Below are positions 44,962 to 57,404 of a stretch of 64,000 nucleotides of DNA, in pieces. Both the position numbers and the translations under genes were made by a program. Numbering within the stretch: position 1 is the first letter of the stretch; every line of letters begins with the position of its first letter. Where the stretch lies: positions 5,292,563-5,356,562 of the forward strand of contig NC_060063.1 of NCBI RefSeq assembly GCF_020283565.1. Reading direction: 5' to 3'. The stretch comes from Trifolium pratense. Its lineage: Eukaryota; Streptophyta; Magnoliopsida; Fabales; Fabaceae. Under the pieces are notes generated by a model. That model made no database searches, was not told the origin of the DNA, and saw only the letters and a list, made by a program, of their open reading frames with translations.

Positions 44962-47900
44962 TTTTTGTTGATGACTATGGCAAATTGGGATCGGATTGTT
45001 TCCTGTTTTTAATTATTTGTATTTCCATTTTATTCTGTCAAAGTTGGTGCATATTGCATTTCTTTCCACTGCTGTAACGTGTTCTTCAAATATACTTATT
45101 TCCCTTTATGTGCTCATCATTCTCTCAAGAGGGATGATATACCTTCTAGATGAAACTTTATTACCCATTCTTTATAAGGAAATACCTTTAAAAGGTGAAG
45201 AGCAAACTCACTCTATTATTGAGTAGTTTATCACCCAAAAGTTCTAGCAATAGAAAGAACATTAAGTCAACTTCAAAGTAAATGACAGATTTTTCCACTT
45301 TTTTATCTTACGTAGAAATGTTGATGGCATAATCTTATTTTGGCAGGAAATGGATGTAAAGCAAAAGCAGGGTGCAATTGGTTCACCCAGTGCACCTGTC
45401 TCACCACAATGCGACAACAATCCTGCCAACAGGCTATATGGTGGGAGATCATATGGTGTTTCACGACGTGGCATCCGTGGTAATTTTGTCCCCCCTATTA
45501 AATCCAATGGGAGCAATACTGGAAATATGACTTCCCGAATTGCTGGCAACAAAAGTGGTGATTCTTTAGATGAGTCTACAAAGAAATGGTCAGTTCTGAG
45601 ATCATCATATTAGTCTATGTTCTTACTTGTAACTCTTTATTTGCACTATCTCTCAAATTCATTCTATTTGTGCATTCCAAAAGTGCAAATGACTATGTCT
45701 CAAATTTTATTGTAGACAGCATCTCAAAAGTGTTTAGTCATACGAACTACTGGGGAACAATCCTAACTTAAATTGCTACACTAGTCTGTACTATTTACAT
45801 ATTAAAGTTAAGCTTGTAATGCCTTACTTTATTCCTTTTGTGGAAATTAACAACAAGTAATCTATTTTTCATTATTTTCAATTGAGGTATTATGGGACAG
45901 GTGTATTTGACTTTCCCCTCTTTAAATCTTTTTCTTCCCCGTAAGTTGTTGATCCCATGATTGATGACTGGTTGGATAATGTATGCACTTTTCCTAATAT
46001 GTTTCATATTCTTGCAGTTTGGAAATGCTGTATGGTCCTGACGGTGAACTTCCTGAGAAACTAAGAAATTTAGAACCTCGCCTCATTGAACATGTTAGTA
46101 ACGAGATTATGGATAAAGATCCCAATGTCCACTGGGATGACATTGGTAATATAAATAGCTGTTTCTCTTTCTGCTTTGTTCACCAAATTGGCAGTTCTTA
46201 TGAAAACTAGTTATCCTCATTCAATGTTTAATGACATTGTAGCTGGATTGGGCCATGCCAAACGTTGTGTCAGTGAGATGGTCATATTACCTCTGCAACG
46301 TCCTGACTTATTTATGGGCTGCCGTTCTCCTGGGAGAGGTTTGCTTCTATTTGGTCCACCAGTAAGTGCAATTTTCTCTTACAGATGTTGTAAATTTCAA
46401 AGACACTGGTCTTGATCTGTCTTATATACTTTGAATGCTAGGGAACTGGTAAAACAATGGTAGGAAAAGCCATAGCTGGGGATGCAAAGGCAACCTTCTT
46501 TTACATATCTGCAAGCTCGTTGACTAGCAAATGGGTATGTTTGATATGCTTAAGCTTTAGCTGTTTATTTTGAACATTTGATGATATATTTCTCCTAAAA
46601 CATCTCGTTCTGTTTTCTAAAATCTTTTCTGAGATGATTTTCTGCAGTCTTTCGCAACTTATGAACTGATCCTGTCAAATGCTAAATATCCTAGGGACAA
46701 TGTTTTCAACACCTGATATATGTACTGATAACTACAGATTGGTGAAGGTGAAAAGCTAGTAAGAGCCCTCTTTGGAGTGGCCAGTTGTCGTCAGCCAGCA
46801 GTAATTTTTGTTGATGAAATAGATTCGCTCTTGTCTCAGGTATGCTAATGTCATGGCCAATAAAGGCAACATCAATATTCATTGTTGTAATAGGTTCATG
46901 TTCAACTATTTTGTGGAAATTTTTAAATAGTTAGTAATAGATTATCATCAATTAATGACATGTAATCTTAGTGAAATTTAATATGGCATTAATTCTTCTC
47001 TTATATATTTAATACATGCAACTTGTTGCAGCGTAAGTCAGATGGTGAGCATGAAGCAAGCAGAAGGCTAAAGACACAGTTTCTTATTGAAATGGAAGGT
47101 TTCGACGGTGGTAACGACCAAATTCTGCTTATAGGTAATTGTTGAACCACTAGGCTCAATTTCTTTTTACTTTTCATTTTAATATACTCAATTTTAGCCC
47201 ACTAGCTGTCTCCTTTGTGATACCTTTAATGGGTAGATACAAGATAATGATAGCTTTTGTTCAACAATATTTATGATTTTATCTTTGTTTTGTTTTGTTC
47301 TGTTCAACAATACTAGATAATGATGGCTTTATTGTGATCACCATCACTCTACTATACTTTAGTTTTTTGTTTTGTTTATGTGTATTCAAAAGAACATACT
47401 TTTTATGTTTGTTTTCATTTGTTTTGGTATTATGATTTATGCAAGATAATTTATCAAGGACCCCCTCTACACATTATGACTGTAATAATAGTGGCATCCT
47501 CCGGATAGGAACTTGGGTATTATGGGGTGCCTCCCACATCGAGTAGTATTGAATGTTCGGTGAAGAATTTAAGTGACTTTATTCTTTTCCCTCGATAACT
47601 AGCTTTTAAGGGAGGATCCCCCAAGTGCTTATCACATTCCTACACAAAATCTAACCTATTTGTAACCTTTTTGCATGTTTACATATTATAGGTGTTGTGT
47701 CTTTGGTCTACTCTTTGTACAATGGATTGAGCATTTCATTCTGTAAATCGGAACCAAGACTGGTCTTGTTATGAATTTGTTCTAGGTGTCATATTTTCGA
47801 TGTATTATGGTAATTGTTCTAGGTCTTGTTATGAATTTGTTCTAGTTGTCATATTGTTTGTTATCGAATTTGGGTAAAATTTATACAGGTGCAACAAATC

Positions 47901-48576
47901 GTCCTCAAGAGCTTGATGAAGCAGCACGGAGGAGACTTACCAAAAGACTTTATATTCCCCTACCATCCTCAGGTGCTAATCATGATTTTCTCCATCTTTC
48001 TTCAAACCATTTTTTAAGCACCATCTAACTAAATTATTTGTTTGGCCTTTTAGAGGCAAGAGCTTGGATTGCACGTAGCCTTTTAGAGAAGGACGGATTA
48101 TTCAACCTATCAAATGAGGAAATGGATGTTATATGCAACTTAACAGATGGTATGAACATTTTTCAAGTTAATTGCAGTATCTCTACGTCGCTTTTTCTTG
48201 GTTTCCGGTGTTTTCCTTTACTTTACTTATATACTTGGTAACTTTGTTTTTAGGTTATTCTGGATCAGACATGAAAAACTTAGTGAAGGATGCTTCTATG
48301 GGTCCCCTGAGAGAGAAAATAAGACAAGGCGTAAATATTGTAGAGTTGAAGAAGGAGGATATGAGGCCAGTAACTCTTCAGGTATGCAAAAGGGTGCATA
48401 CAGAACCTATAAATTTCAATAATAATTTCTCAGATTGATTATTAATTTTGAAATTTTTTCTTCACTTTGTGTAGGACTTCAAAGATTCCCTACATGAGGT
48501 GAGACCTTCTGTTTCACCTGATGAACTTGGCACTTATGAGCAATGGAACAAGAAATTTGGAAGCATGTCAGTTTAG
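40127..48576 (+). CDS. FIGL1: FIDGETIN-LIKE-1 AAA ATPase (FIGL1)
   Basis: Thirteen exons with GT-AG junctions join in frame: 40127-40395, 44271-44409, 44510-44896, 45347-45588, 46018-46145, 46243-46361, 46442-46534, 46738-46839, 47032-47134, 47889-47972, 48054-48149, 48254-48381, 48475-48576. The product is 663 aa (Arabidopsis FIGL1 is about 680). FIGL1 acts in the nucleus on RAD51/DMC1 filaments and limits meiotic crossovers. An FVPP tetrapeptide at residue 312 fits the RAD51-binding region. Walker A GPPGTGKT spans the exon 6/7 junction (about 426-433); Walker B VIFVDEID is near 481; [16 protein letters not shown] with arginine fingers near 527; [12 protein letters not shown] near 590; the Vps4-type C-terminus ends [16 protein letters not shown]. 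All key residues are present. Intron 1 is 3.9 kb and full of repeats. Confidence 0.93.
40484..42650 (+). repeat. Diverged tandem repeats in FIGL1 intron 1
   Basis: At least eight copies of a unit containing GTTTTG(T/G)TGAGAGAATTGAA, a (T)TTTGGAATGAATTGTTTT phrase and ATGATATATATGT begin near 40496, 40893, 41234, 41413, 41580, 41873, 42176 and 42576. Spacing is irregular (about 170-400 bp) because some units also hold a second repeat (GTGTCGGACA / GACACCGATGTG) near 40650-40745, 41055-41100 and 42110-42165. No coding potential. Confidence 0.75.
42771..43059. mobile_element. MITE in FIGL1 intron 1 (289 bp)
   Basis: Ends GGTATGTTCGGAT and a GTTTACCCAAACATTCC counterpart are imperfect inverted copies, with AATAA on both outer sides (42766-42770 and 43060-43064). 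Inside are ATAAGC/GCTTAT-type motifs common in legume MITEs. AT-richness makes the TSD uncertain. Confidence 0.55.
43138..43232 (+). repeat. Direct duplication of about 30 bp in FIGL1 intron 1
   Basis: GGATTAAGAAGTGGTGTGTT followed by TTAGCTCTAT occurs at 43139 and again at about 43203, 64 bp apart. Confidence 0.8.
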
Positions 48577-50756
48577 AGGATTATTTTCTCATTGTAAGGA
48601 AATAAATACTTAAGAGATTTACCTTAATACTTAAACATCTTAGGTTGACAGAATCAAATTACCTAATTATTGCATACATTACAGAACATTTGGATGTTAT
48701 TGTCTGTGTAACTGTTGATATGATATAAGTAGTATTGAAAAAGAAAAAAAGCTAACAAAGTCTTGAATTAGAAAAATGTATCATTGTTTAAAGAAAATAT
48801 AATGAATTTCTGTGGTTAACTAGGTTCGAACTTGAAATCTCTCATATGTGAGTTTTTAGGCGGTATTTATCGTTCCATCTACACCTTAAATAAAAAAGCG
48901 TGAAAGAAGAGAAGCTCGTGAACAATCATTTGCGAGTAAAACCAACAATGGACACTAGAATTTTGCAAAGTTATAGAATTTACTGAAAAAGTTCATATAA
49001 CTATCACATATATGGTGACTAGTTTGCCTTTGAAACGTTGTAGTTGTAGATTTGAATCTAAATTGTAGTTTGAGATTATCATGCTGATCTTAACGTGTAT
49101 TTGCAAGGGAAATCCAATTTTTCCCAACGAGTCATGTAGGCATAGCTTGTGGAGAGCAGTATGGTAAATTTGTAATACTTAAACATCATAAGTTGCTATA
49201 ATCAAATTTCCTAAAAAAATCTTCAATTGGAAAATGTCACAAAGCGCTGAAAGAAAATATAAATGAATTTTCGTGGTTAATTGAATTCGAACTTTAAATC
49301 TCATTTGTGAGTTTTCATGTGGTGTTTGTCATTCTATTTACACACCTTAAAATAATTTTAAAGTGCCTCATTTTATTTTATTGTAGTATCACATCATAAT
49401 TTACAAATATTAGGTGTTTACACTATCAATGCATAGTTATGATAAAATATTTTAAATCATGTCGATTGATTCCAAAAGATCACTCACCACTAAAGATTTT
49501 GAGAACTATTATGTAATGAAGTAACAAGGTACTCTACTCCTTGCGTAATGAAATATAAGCAAAAATCGGTTAAAGTTAGTGTATTTAGTCCAAAAATTTT
49601 TTGACTGACTTTTGGTTATATTTTGGTACAAAGGTACATTCCTAAATTCAATTTATAAAACGTATGTACATTATGCAACCAATAATACACTTTCAACTCA
49701 TTTAAAAACCTTAATTGAATGACATTGCAACACATGATTGAAACAATGTGATCAATTACAAAAATTATTTGCTTGGTCAGATGTTTTTTCAATTCATGAT
49801 ATGGTTCCCAATATGCAACAATTCTAAACATTTTCATGCATCATAAAAGCCGTTACGAAATCACAAATCACAAATAAATTTTACTACTGAGTCTGAGCTA
49901 TACAATCAGTGCTCCAACAACACCAGCACGACGAGGATCTTGTATTAGTATTACTGAAGAACATGTATCGAAATGCGATTGTTGAGGCAATATGTCCCAT
50001 TCTTTGCGATGAATACATTCATTGCTTGAGTCCTTGATCGGAAAAGTACTGTTGCCATTTTAACAGGTTCATTACCCTCTCCAGTTCTGAAACAAAGCAC
50101 CATCATCTTGAGAGAATAGTAAAATCAGACAACAAACAAATTTAAAAATGACATATACTTGATGTTAACCTTAGAAACATATTGAGGGAAGATGAATCAT
50201 GATCATAATCGAACCCTCAAAGATTTTTCCTGGTTCCGTCCCTGATTGGATTGTGTTTAAGGGGTGTGTTAGAGGGTGTGACTATAGCACTAGTGTTGTG
50301 TTGGGGTGTAAGGGGAAATTTTTTTATGCTCGCTACAGTTTGGAAGATATCAATTTATGGTTTAACATCACTGGCCGGTTCAAATTACATTTCCAAATTG
50401 CAGTTAGCGGAATCAATTTTTTGAACTAAAATTTGGTTTGGAAAATAGAATCCAACCATTCTCAATGGGCAAAAATAGAATTTTGGGGGGTTGACTACCA
50501 TCTAACAAGTGGATCAGTCTGTCGTCTAGTAATAATATTTATAATAAAGATTTGACTCCACAGGATTCGTGTCAAAGCGATTAATTTCGTTTATGAATTA
50601 GATAGTTTGCATTCATTTTTTAGTTTGAAAAGGTTTTGAGACATAAATCAGATGATAAAAACTAAAAGAAAATTAGATGAGAAATATAGGTTAAGTGCTT
50701 TCGAATTCCTCTCCTACTCCTGCTTGGTAATTGACGTTATATTGCTTCTATTCATA
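48577..50756. repeat. Downstream of FIGL1: diverged direct duplication, no gene
   Basis: About 48627-48895 and 49172-49355 are diverged direct copies (TAATACTTAAACATCxTA, AAAGAAAATATAA(A)TGAATTT, TGTGAGTTTT). Around 49900-50095 the - strand shows codon-like stretches (for example VILIQDPRRAGVVGALIV) broken by frame shifts, which I could not assign. No intact gene. Confidence 0.45.
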
Positions 50757-50865
50757 TTTTTTTTTGTTTTGAAGAAGCTAAATTGGCGCAAATTGGCACA
50801 GAGAGAATCGAACCTGAGACTTCCAGGTCTCAAGTCAATACCACCAGACCAACCCAAGTGGGTTC
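50757..50865 (-). mobile_element. tRNA-derived SINE, second family
   Basis: On the - strand: CCACTTGGGTTGGTCTGGTG (A-box region), CTCAGGTTCGATTCTCTC with a perfect B-box core GGTTCGATTC, GTGCCAATTTGCGCC, then an A-rich tail (poly-T at 50757-50770 on +). It differs from the family at 17150 and 39735. Confidence 0.75.
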
Positions 50866-52971
50866 TCATTTTATTATCTGGCGAATTAATTCTAAAGTAT
50901 GTGTTGTCGTATACCAAAATCACCATATTGCAATTGAGGACGCTGATACTAAACCAATGATAAGAGTGCCATTGTTTGTCACGTATTAGCATTTAACAAG
51001 TTCTCAACGTTAAGCTTACCTTGATTGAACAGCTCTAAAACATGCAGAAATTAACAATGTGTTCCATTAATCCTTTGCCCCTAACCTCAGGTACTTGTAC
51101 TTCCGTTCCCAATGTTGGCTAGCTATATTATCTCTTAGTTTGGGATGAGTAGTGTTGTCACGAGATCACTTAATCCTAGAGGTTTATTCTATAATGTGAT
51201 CAGTATTAAGAATCAAACATTAAAGCAGAGATAATAATAGATAATAAACCAAATAGTAATTAATATAAACTTTTTCTAACCAAATTACATAGTCTCAAGC
51301 ATTCATAGAGAAGTTTATCTACTCGACCTAACCTAAAGATATTTAGCGACTCATAGTCATAATTAAAACAAAAGAGTAAAAACCACGCATACAAAGTAAC
51401 CTCGATTTCTTGAAGAGGAAGTTTTGTCCCCCTATGATAGGGAGAGTCGCGTTCCCATGAGAGCTCCTTAGCCCGCCTTATTGCTCCTCCTTTACTTCTG
51501 AATTTCTAAATGAATTTCGTTAATATATAAAGAAAACACATCTGAAACTCTATTTTCAATATACAATATAAAATATACTACAAATCATTCCTTAAGTCCA
51601 AAGAAGATTAAAGGTGTTTACAACAAAACCGGGGAAAGTATGAAAATGCTTCTCAACTCTAAACTACAGGTAGATAATTATACATTCACTTTTAATGGAT
51701 AAATGATGAACCATATAAGTGTGAAGAGATATATGAAGCTTCTTGTATGCAAGAGCAAGGCAATTGTTTCAGTTTCTTTTGTTGATGAGAACCAATACTT
51801 TTCTTTCTTTTAAATCTCTTTGAAATCTCTTACCAAAATAGGAGGCACGCCTTCGTATATGTAGGAACATGAAGTGGTTGGATAAATTTGGTGCACGAGG
51901 CTAGAAATAACCGCTATTCTTATAAATATGCTTCTGATCATGTAAGAAAAGAAGCACAAATGCTTTTAGCCGTCATTATTGATTTTTTAGTTATTCTTCT
52001 TGAACAAGCCATGAACTAACAATTACTTGCATGATTATGTTTCTCAAGCCTTTAGTTAAGAAACAAGGAGGCCTTGATATTGATCAGTGATGTTGATGAT
52101 GTTTCTCATGTTGATTTTGATGATGCTTATGATCATTTAACAATTGCTTCTCAAGTTGTGTCTGTAAGAAGCATTTTTGTCCTTTCATGGAATCTACTTC
52201 TCATGTGGTGTAGACATTTTTGTCTTCCATATATAAGTCTTTCTTATTGAATACTTTTGAGACTCCAAAGAGTGGTAAGATTACAATTAAGCGCTGAGTT
52301 TTTCTATACAACTTAGATATTCTAAGATATAAGTTTGCAAGAATCTATCTAAGTGTTTATGTTTTACAAATATTCATAAATATATACAGAGAGTTGTAAG
52401 TATCTATCTAAATGTTTGAGCTTCCTTGAAAGTTATCTCTATAAACATCATTGACTAAGGGCATGTTTGCTAAGTGCATTTAACGTAGCAGAGACAAAAT
52501 GCATGGAGCAGGTTAATGATGTTGATGTTCTAGAGCAAGAGGACAAAGGTGTCAGTTGTAGGAGCATGCTCTTCAAAGAATTACAATACTTGTTATTGTC
52601 ACTTCAAAATCTTGGTGAACCTTGATCTCTTCAGAGTCTTGCTTCATCTTCAGAGATCCTCTTCTGCTTTAAATGGTCTTCAGAGCTCGTTCTTCAGATT
52701 CATATGACTCTCTTGATTCTTTTTGAAGATCTTGCTCAAAGCGTTGACTTTTGTTAACTTGCTCAGAAGCTCTTCAGAGAGACACTAGTCTTCAGAACTT
52801 GTTGGTCACCAGAGTTGACTTTTTACCTTCAAAGTAGAACTTTGTAGCATGTTTATTCTGTCCTTGAGATGCAAGTTACTATTATTAGAAATAGAGTTTC
52901 AATATATGGTCTGCACACTTGAACATACAATTAGTATGTTGAAGTGTTCTCTTATACATTGAAAATAATCG
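50866..52971. other. Repeat-derived DNA, no gene
   Basis: No coding exon recognised. About 52634-52806 repeats CTTCAGA six times, text common in legume retrotransposon LTRs, so a decayed LTR is likely but boundaries were not found. Confidence 0.4.
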
Positions 52972-53332
52972 ACATAAATGTCACAATTTTGGTTCATGAC
53001 TTGTTGCTATGGGATCCACAGCCCAAATTCAACACATTACCGCATAGAGCTTGCATCAAAATTTTGTTTCCTTCACATCAGCCATTTCAAATGCATGTTT
53101 CAAGATTTTTTTTTTAAAACTTTAAAAATTGATAAATAGTTAAAAAAAACTAAATAAAAATTAAAAATAAATTTAAATAATATAATAATCTCTAAAACAT
53201 GCATGGACACTTTTAAAATAGTGAAATATATGTATTAAGTATTTTTATTTTTAAAGTAAATTTAATAGTTAGAAATTTCATCACTAATGTGAATAAGTTG
53301 TGTGTCCGGTGTTTGAACCATAACCCATGTAC
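52972..53332 (+). repeat. Long direct repeat, copy 1
   Basis: About 95% identical by eye to 63684-64000 (shared text TTTGGTTCATGACTTGTTGC, AATAATCTCTAAAACATGCA, GTTGTGTGTCCGGTGTTT). Copy 1 holds about 48 bp (ACCGCATAGAGCTTGC...) that copy 2 lacks; the extra piece is bounded by CATT on both sides, so a microhomology deletion in copy 2 is likely. Confidence 0.85.
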
Positions 53333-53532
53333 ATTTTAAATATTTTATATCGTCAAGGAATTTAAACTTAGTCAAAAAATACAATTGTGGTTCGGCGTGT
53401 TTTAAAACATGAAGGTGATCGTACCTGAATTAGAGTTGACCTTGTCGGTGGTGCTCCTCTTCCGCAGTGCCGTATATGAGGGAGGGCGAAAAGGGCGACT
53501 ATCTTATGTCCATAAAAATGAGTCTAAAATTT
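53333..53532. other. Left flank of the MULE
   Basis: No gene seen. The exact left end of the MULE is uncertain by tens of bases. Confidence 0.35.
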
Positions 53533-53681
53533 GGGTCCCATAATGGTTTTTTTGAAGAAAAAAATTCTACCCTAACATTTTTTCCAATATTCCCATTCTA
53601 CCCTTATCAAATTTAAATATATTTTATTATTTTTCACTTTGTCATTTTGTAACTTTTTCGGTAGAGTGATCACACCTAGTG

Positions 53682-53880
53682 TTCCGGTGCGTTTTTTTTC
53701 CCCAGGTTTGTTAAACTTACTGGAACTCTTTTTCAAAGTGTTCCGGTTTACATAAATTTCCGGTTTACTTTTTTAAGTGTTCCGGTATACAACAAAGTGT
53801 TCCGGTAATTACATACGTGTTCCGGTGTGTTGAACAAGTTGTAACAAGTGTTATGGTACATTAAAAGTGTTCCGGTATAG
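53682..53880 (+). repeat. Left GTGTTCCGGT subterminal array
   Basis: GTGTTCCGGT or a near variant occurs about seven times (near 53683, 53739, 53778, 53798, 53817, 53838 with a change, 53867), spaced about 20-55 bp. The inverted counterpart lies at 59576-59805. Confidence 0.75.
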
Positions 53881-53909
53881 CAGTTTTGCTATTTTTTTTT
53901 AAAACAGAT

Positions 53910-55875
53910 ATGGCTCAAATCGGCAATATAAGTCAAATATTAGTAGATACTATAGATGTTTTTACAACTGATAAAAAATTTGCTACACCAGATGTTGTTC
54001 TCACATGAGCTCGAGATGTTGGAGATGCCAACAAAGTCAGTATTATCATTACTCGGTCAGATAAAAAGAACGGAATAAGAGGTAGAAATGACAAGTTGGT
54101 TTTATATTGTGATAAAGGTGGAAAGTATGACTCTTCAGAAAGTTCAACGTCAACTTCATCGAAAAATGTAACTGTCCATTCAAAATTAGAGTTGCGCCTT
54201 CAACAGATGGTTTGGGATGGAAAGTTAATGTTGTTCATGGAATTCACAACCACGGACTACCTGACCAATATCATGGTCATCCTCGCAAGGCGCGTTTAAC
54301 CGCAGATGAAAACAAACATGTTGAAGATTTGACAAAGCGTCGTGTAGCACCAAGGCACATCGTTTAAGATTTGAAAGATCAAAATCCAGAGTCTGTTGTT
54401 GATACCAATCAAATATATAGGAAAAGTCATATGATGCAAAAAGAGGAAAGAGGCTTTAGAACAGAGCTGCAACACTTGCTGCAGTGGTTAGATGAAGCAA
54501 AATTTGTCAGCTGGAACAGAAGAAAAGATGATGGCTCAGATGTTTTGAGTGATATTTTTTGGGCTCATCCAAATTCAATCAAGTTGTTGAACTTGTTTCC
54601 CATTGTTTTGGTTATGGACTGCACCTACAAAACTAATAAATACAAACAGCCACTGCTTGAAATCATTGGCATAACGTCAACTAACATGACATTTGCTGTT
54701 AGATTTGCTTACATGGAATCTGAGAAGACGAACAATTATCATTGGGCGTTAGGGAAGCTGAAGGAGTTTGCTTTGATGAATGCAATTCAAGTTATATTTT
54801 CACATACTGTTAATATGCTCTGTACGTGGCACATAAACAAAAATGTGAATGCGAGATGCACCGCACATATACCTAAGGATATCCGGCAGTTGGTGAAAAA
54901 TTTGTGGAAATATGTTGTTGAAAGTCCAAATGAGGTGGAGTATCAGCAGCGGTTGAATGCGTTTCAGCAAGCATGTGTTAATTCAAGCAGGTTTGTTGAC
55001 TATGTCAATAACACCTAGTTGACCCCTCACAAAGAAAGATTTGTTGACGCATGGACCAATCAAGTGATGCATTTAGGAAACACAACAACTAATAGGTATG
55101 ATTTTGTTTATTTCAAACTTGTAATTATATTTTTCTTCTTTTTTTTTTCGTTTAATTGACTGTTGTTTGCAATTTGATATTTAGAGCTGAGTCTGCGCAT
55201 TGGAAACTGAAGCAAATGTTGGAACACAGGAAAGACGACTTATGCAAGTGTTTGGACGCCATGAATAACAACATAATACTAGAAGTTGACAAAATTAATA
55301 AGTTTTTTCAAAAAAGTTTTTACTATGCAGAGAAGACACACATCAGTCCATTTTTTCAGAATTTGAGAAACTTTGTCTCCAGGGCCGCTATGACACTAAT
55401 TTCTGATGAAATGAAGAGAATTGGCATTTTTGGAACAAATAAAAACTTTTGTGGTTGTAAACGTAGGTCAACATGTGAGTTGCCTTATGCCTGTGAATTG
55501 GGTGGGTATACAACCAGCGGTGTAGCGATACCATTAGATTCAGTTCACGGTCACTGGAAGAAATTAATTATGGAAGAACCACTAGAGGATGACACAGAGG
55601 ATGAATATGAGTTGGACAGGAGTCATGCAATGGAGGTAATATGGACTCGATTTCATTCACTTGATATTGTTGGTAAAAAAGCGTTGAAGAGTAAAGTGTT
55701 TGAACTTGCTTATCCAGCTTCAAGTTCATTGTGTCCACCACCTGAAAAATAAAAACCAGAGGAGGAGTGAAGAACAAAGATAGAGGCAAAACACAAAAGG
55801 GTTATGACGTGTATCGTGATCCATCATACTTTGAGCATGTTGAAAGAGAATATAGTGATTCACAATGTAACTAAT
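53910..55875 (+). pseudogene. FAR1/MULE-type transposase, broken
   Basis: Starts MAQIGNISQILVD at 53910. Order of parts: FAR1-like DNA-binding region (ITRSDKKNGIRGR, CNCPFKIRVAPS, HNHGLPDQYHGHPR), MULE catalytic core (LNLFPIVLVMDCTYKTNKYK, MLCTWHINKNV) and a SWIM-like zinc finger (CGCKRRSTCELPYACELGGY, IPLDSVHGHWKKL). An intron 55096-55184 splits it (TAG|GTATGA, TTTAG|A). Breaks: TGA at 54006 and TAG at 55016, each where a Trp is expected; a lost A near 54165 shifts the frame; TAA at 54365; a shift near 55750. Between KLKE and FALMNAI the segment that normally bears the second catalytic Asp (TDR-type) is missing, so the core would be inactive even if read through. After 55752 the frame can be followed (GYDVYRDPSYFEHVEREYSD) to 55867. 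Confidence 0.82.
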
Positions 55876-55926
55876 TTATTTTTTATAATATAGTTATTGT
55901 TTATATTCTTTTCTACATAAATCAAG

Positions 55927-56665
55927 GTACATCAAAGAGGTTGCATACACAACTATCTCAGCCATCTCAGGAGCAACAATTTCAACCATCTCAAAAGCAA
56001 CAATCACAGATGTCTAAAAAACTGACATCTCAGAAGTATTTGGGGCAATTTCCTACCCATATACGTCCACATATTGTTGACATTATTGAAGTGTTAGGAG
56101 ATGGAAATTGTGGCTTTAGAGTTGTTGCATATTTACTTGGTTTCATAGAGGAAGGTTGGCCCATCGTCCACCGAGAGTTACATGAAGAGCTGAGAAATAA
56201 TAACAGTTTGTATGAGAAATTATTTAGACATGGTTTACAGGGCGTTAGAGATTCGCTAGTAGCAAATAGATGGTTCACATACCTGCTATGAGTTACTTGG
56301 TAGCAAATAGGTATAATGTTATTTTAGTCACGTTGGGTAAACTTAGTCAGACCTTCTTTCCTATGATGAATTCATATTCCTCTTCACAAGGTTTTTTGTA
56401 TCGGTTTTGTCGGTGGAAATCATTGGGTTCCGGTAAACATGTCAAAGGGGTTTCCGTTGCCCGAAGTTACAACTGATTGGAAGAAATTTCGTTCACATGA
56501 AGCAACATCTTGGATGTCAAACTTAAACGAACGCCTACAATATTGGCAACTTTTAAATCCTCCGGTGAAACCTCCTAGTGGTGTTATGTCTGTTGATAAA
56601 TTTTTAATTTCATGTCAAACAATTAAATATTACTTATTTTCAAGTGATCTAGGGACAAGCATGTG
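55927..56665 (+). pseudogene. OTU-type cysteine protease ORF of the MULE
   Basis: Follows the transposase after a probable intron (about 55868-55926). A Gln/Ser-rich linker (PSQEQQFQPSQKQQ) leads to an OTU domain: VLGDGNCGFRVVAYLLG holds the catalytic Cys motif (GDGNCxFR), WPIVHRELHEEL follows, and GGNHWVPV near 56415 supplies the His of the catalytic pair. OTU proteins cleave ubiquitin or related modifiers. The frame breaks near 56270-56290 and again before GGNHW. It ends with LPEVTTDWKKF and RLQYWQLLNPPVKPP. It may once have been the C-terminal part of one transposase-OTU polyprotein, since no clear new start codon lies between them. Confidence 0.75.
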
Positions 56666-57404
56666 AATGTATGATGGATATATCACAATTTAATTCTTTC
56701 TACTAATTAAATTAAAATAGAATTTGTGAACTATTTAAAAACTATTTAAAATATATTCTTTAACCATGCACTTAACGAAGCTTAAAAGTCCATGGGCATG
56801 TACAATTTTATGCATAAATATACATCATATGAACAAGTTAGAAGCGAAATTCTCACGAGTAGTGTGCATACCATAATTTCCTGAAACCTGAAACCTTTGC
56901 GATATGATTTTTGCTATGTATAGCAATGCTGTAAAATAAAATATATGAATAGATACATATGGAGAGAGAGAGAGAGTTAGATAACACCAGTTTTCTCTAA
57001 TTCAAAGTAGCAAATATTACTCCTATGTCATGAATCAAAGAAGAAAATAAAACATATCCGTCGTGTAAACTAAATTTATAACATGGTACTGGTCAAGTCT
57101 TACTACAATTACTTGAAATGCATTTGGATAACATATTTTTTCGACCAATAATAATTAAATTCACTCATAAATCAAACCATATGTCCTGCATCCATTTTAA
57201 GTGATAAGAATGAAAATTCAATTACACAAAATCCAAGTTATCAAAATTACCACAGATTAAACTTTTGCATAAACCAACCACTTTTGCATAAACCAACCAC
57301 TGTTCAAAATAAGTACACATGTACATAAAACAGTCATAAATAAAAAAGACGTACATAAACCAGTGTTCAAAATAATAATACAACAACACGGAAAAAAAAA
57401 ATAG
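56666..57404. other. MULE interior between the convergent genes
   Basis: AT-rich sequence separating the 3' ends of the OTU and PMD genes; no coding exon seen. Contains a short GAGA run near 56961 and a tandem AAACCAACCACT duplication near 57270-57300. Confidence 0.4.

Noticed and set aside
54371..55752. Intact MULE transposase gene
   Set aside because: Stops at 54006, 54365 and 55016, frame shifts and a missing catalytic segment mark it as a pseudogene.
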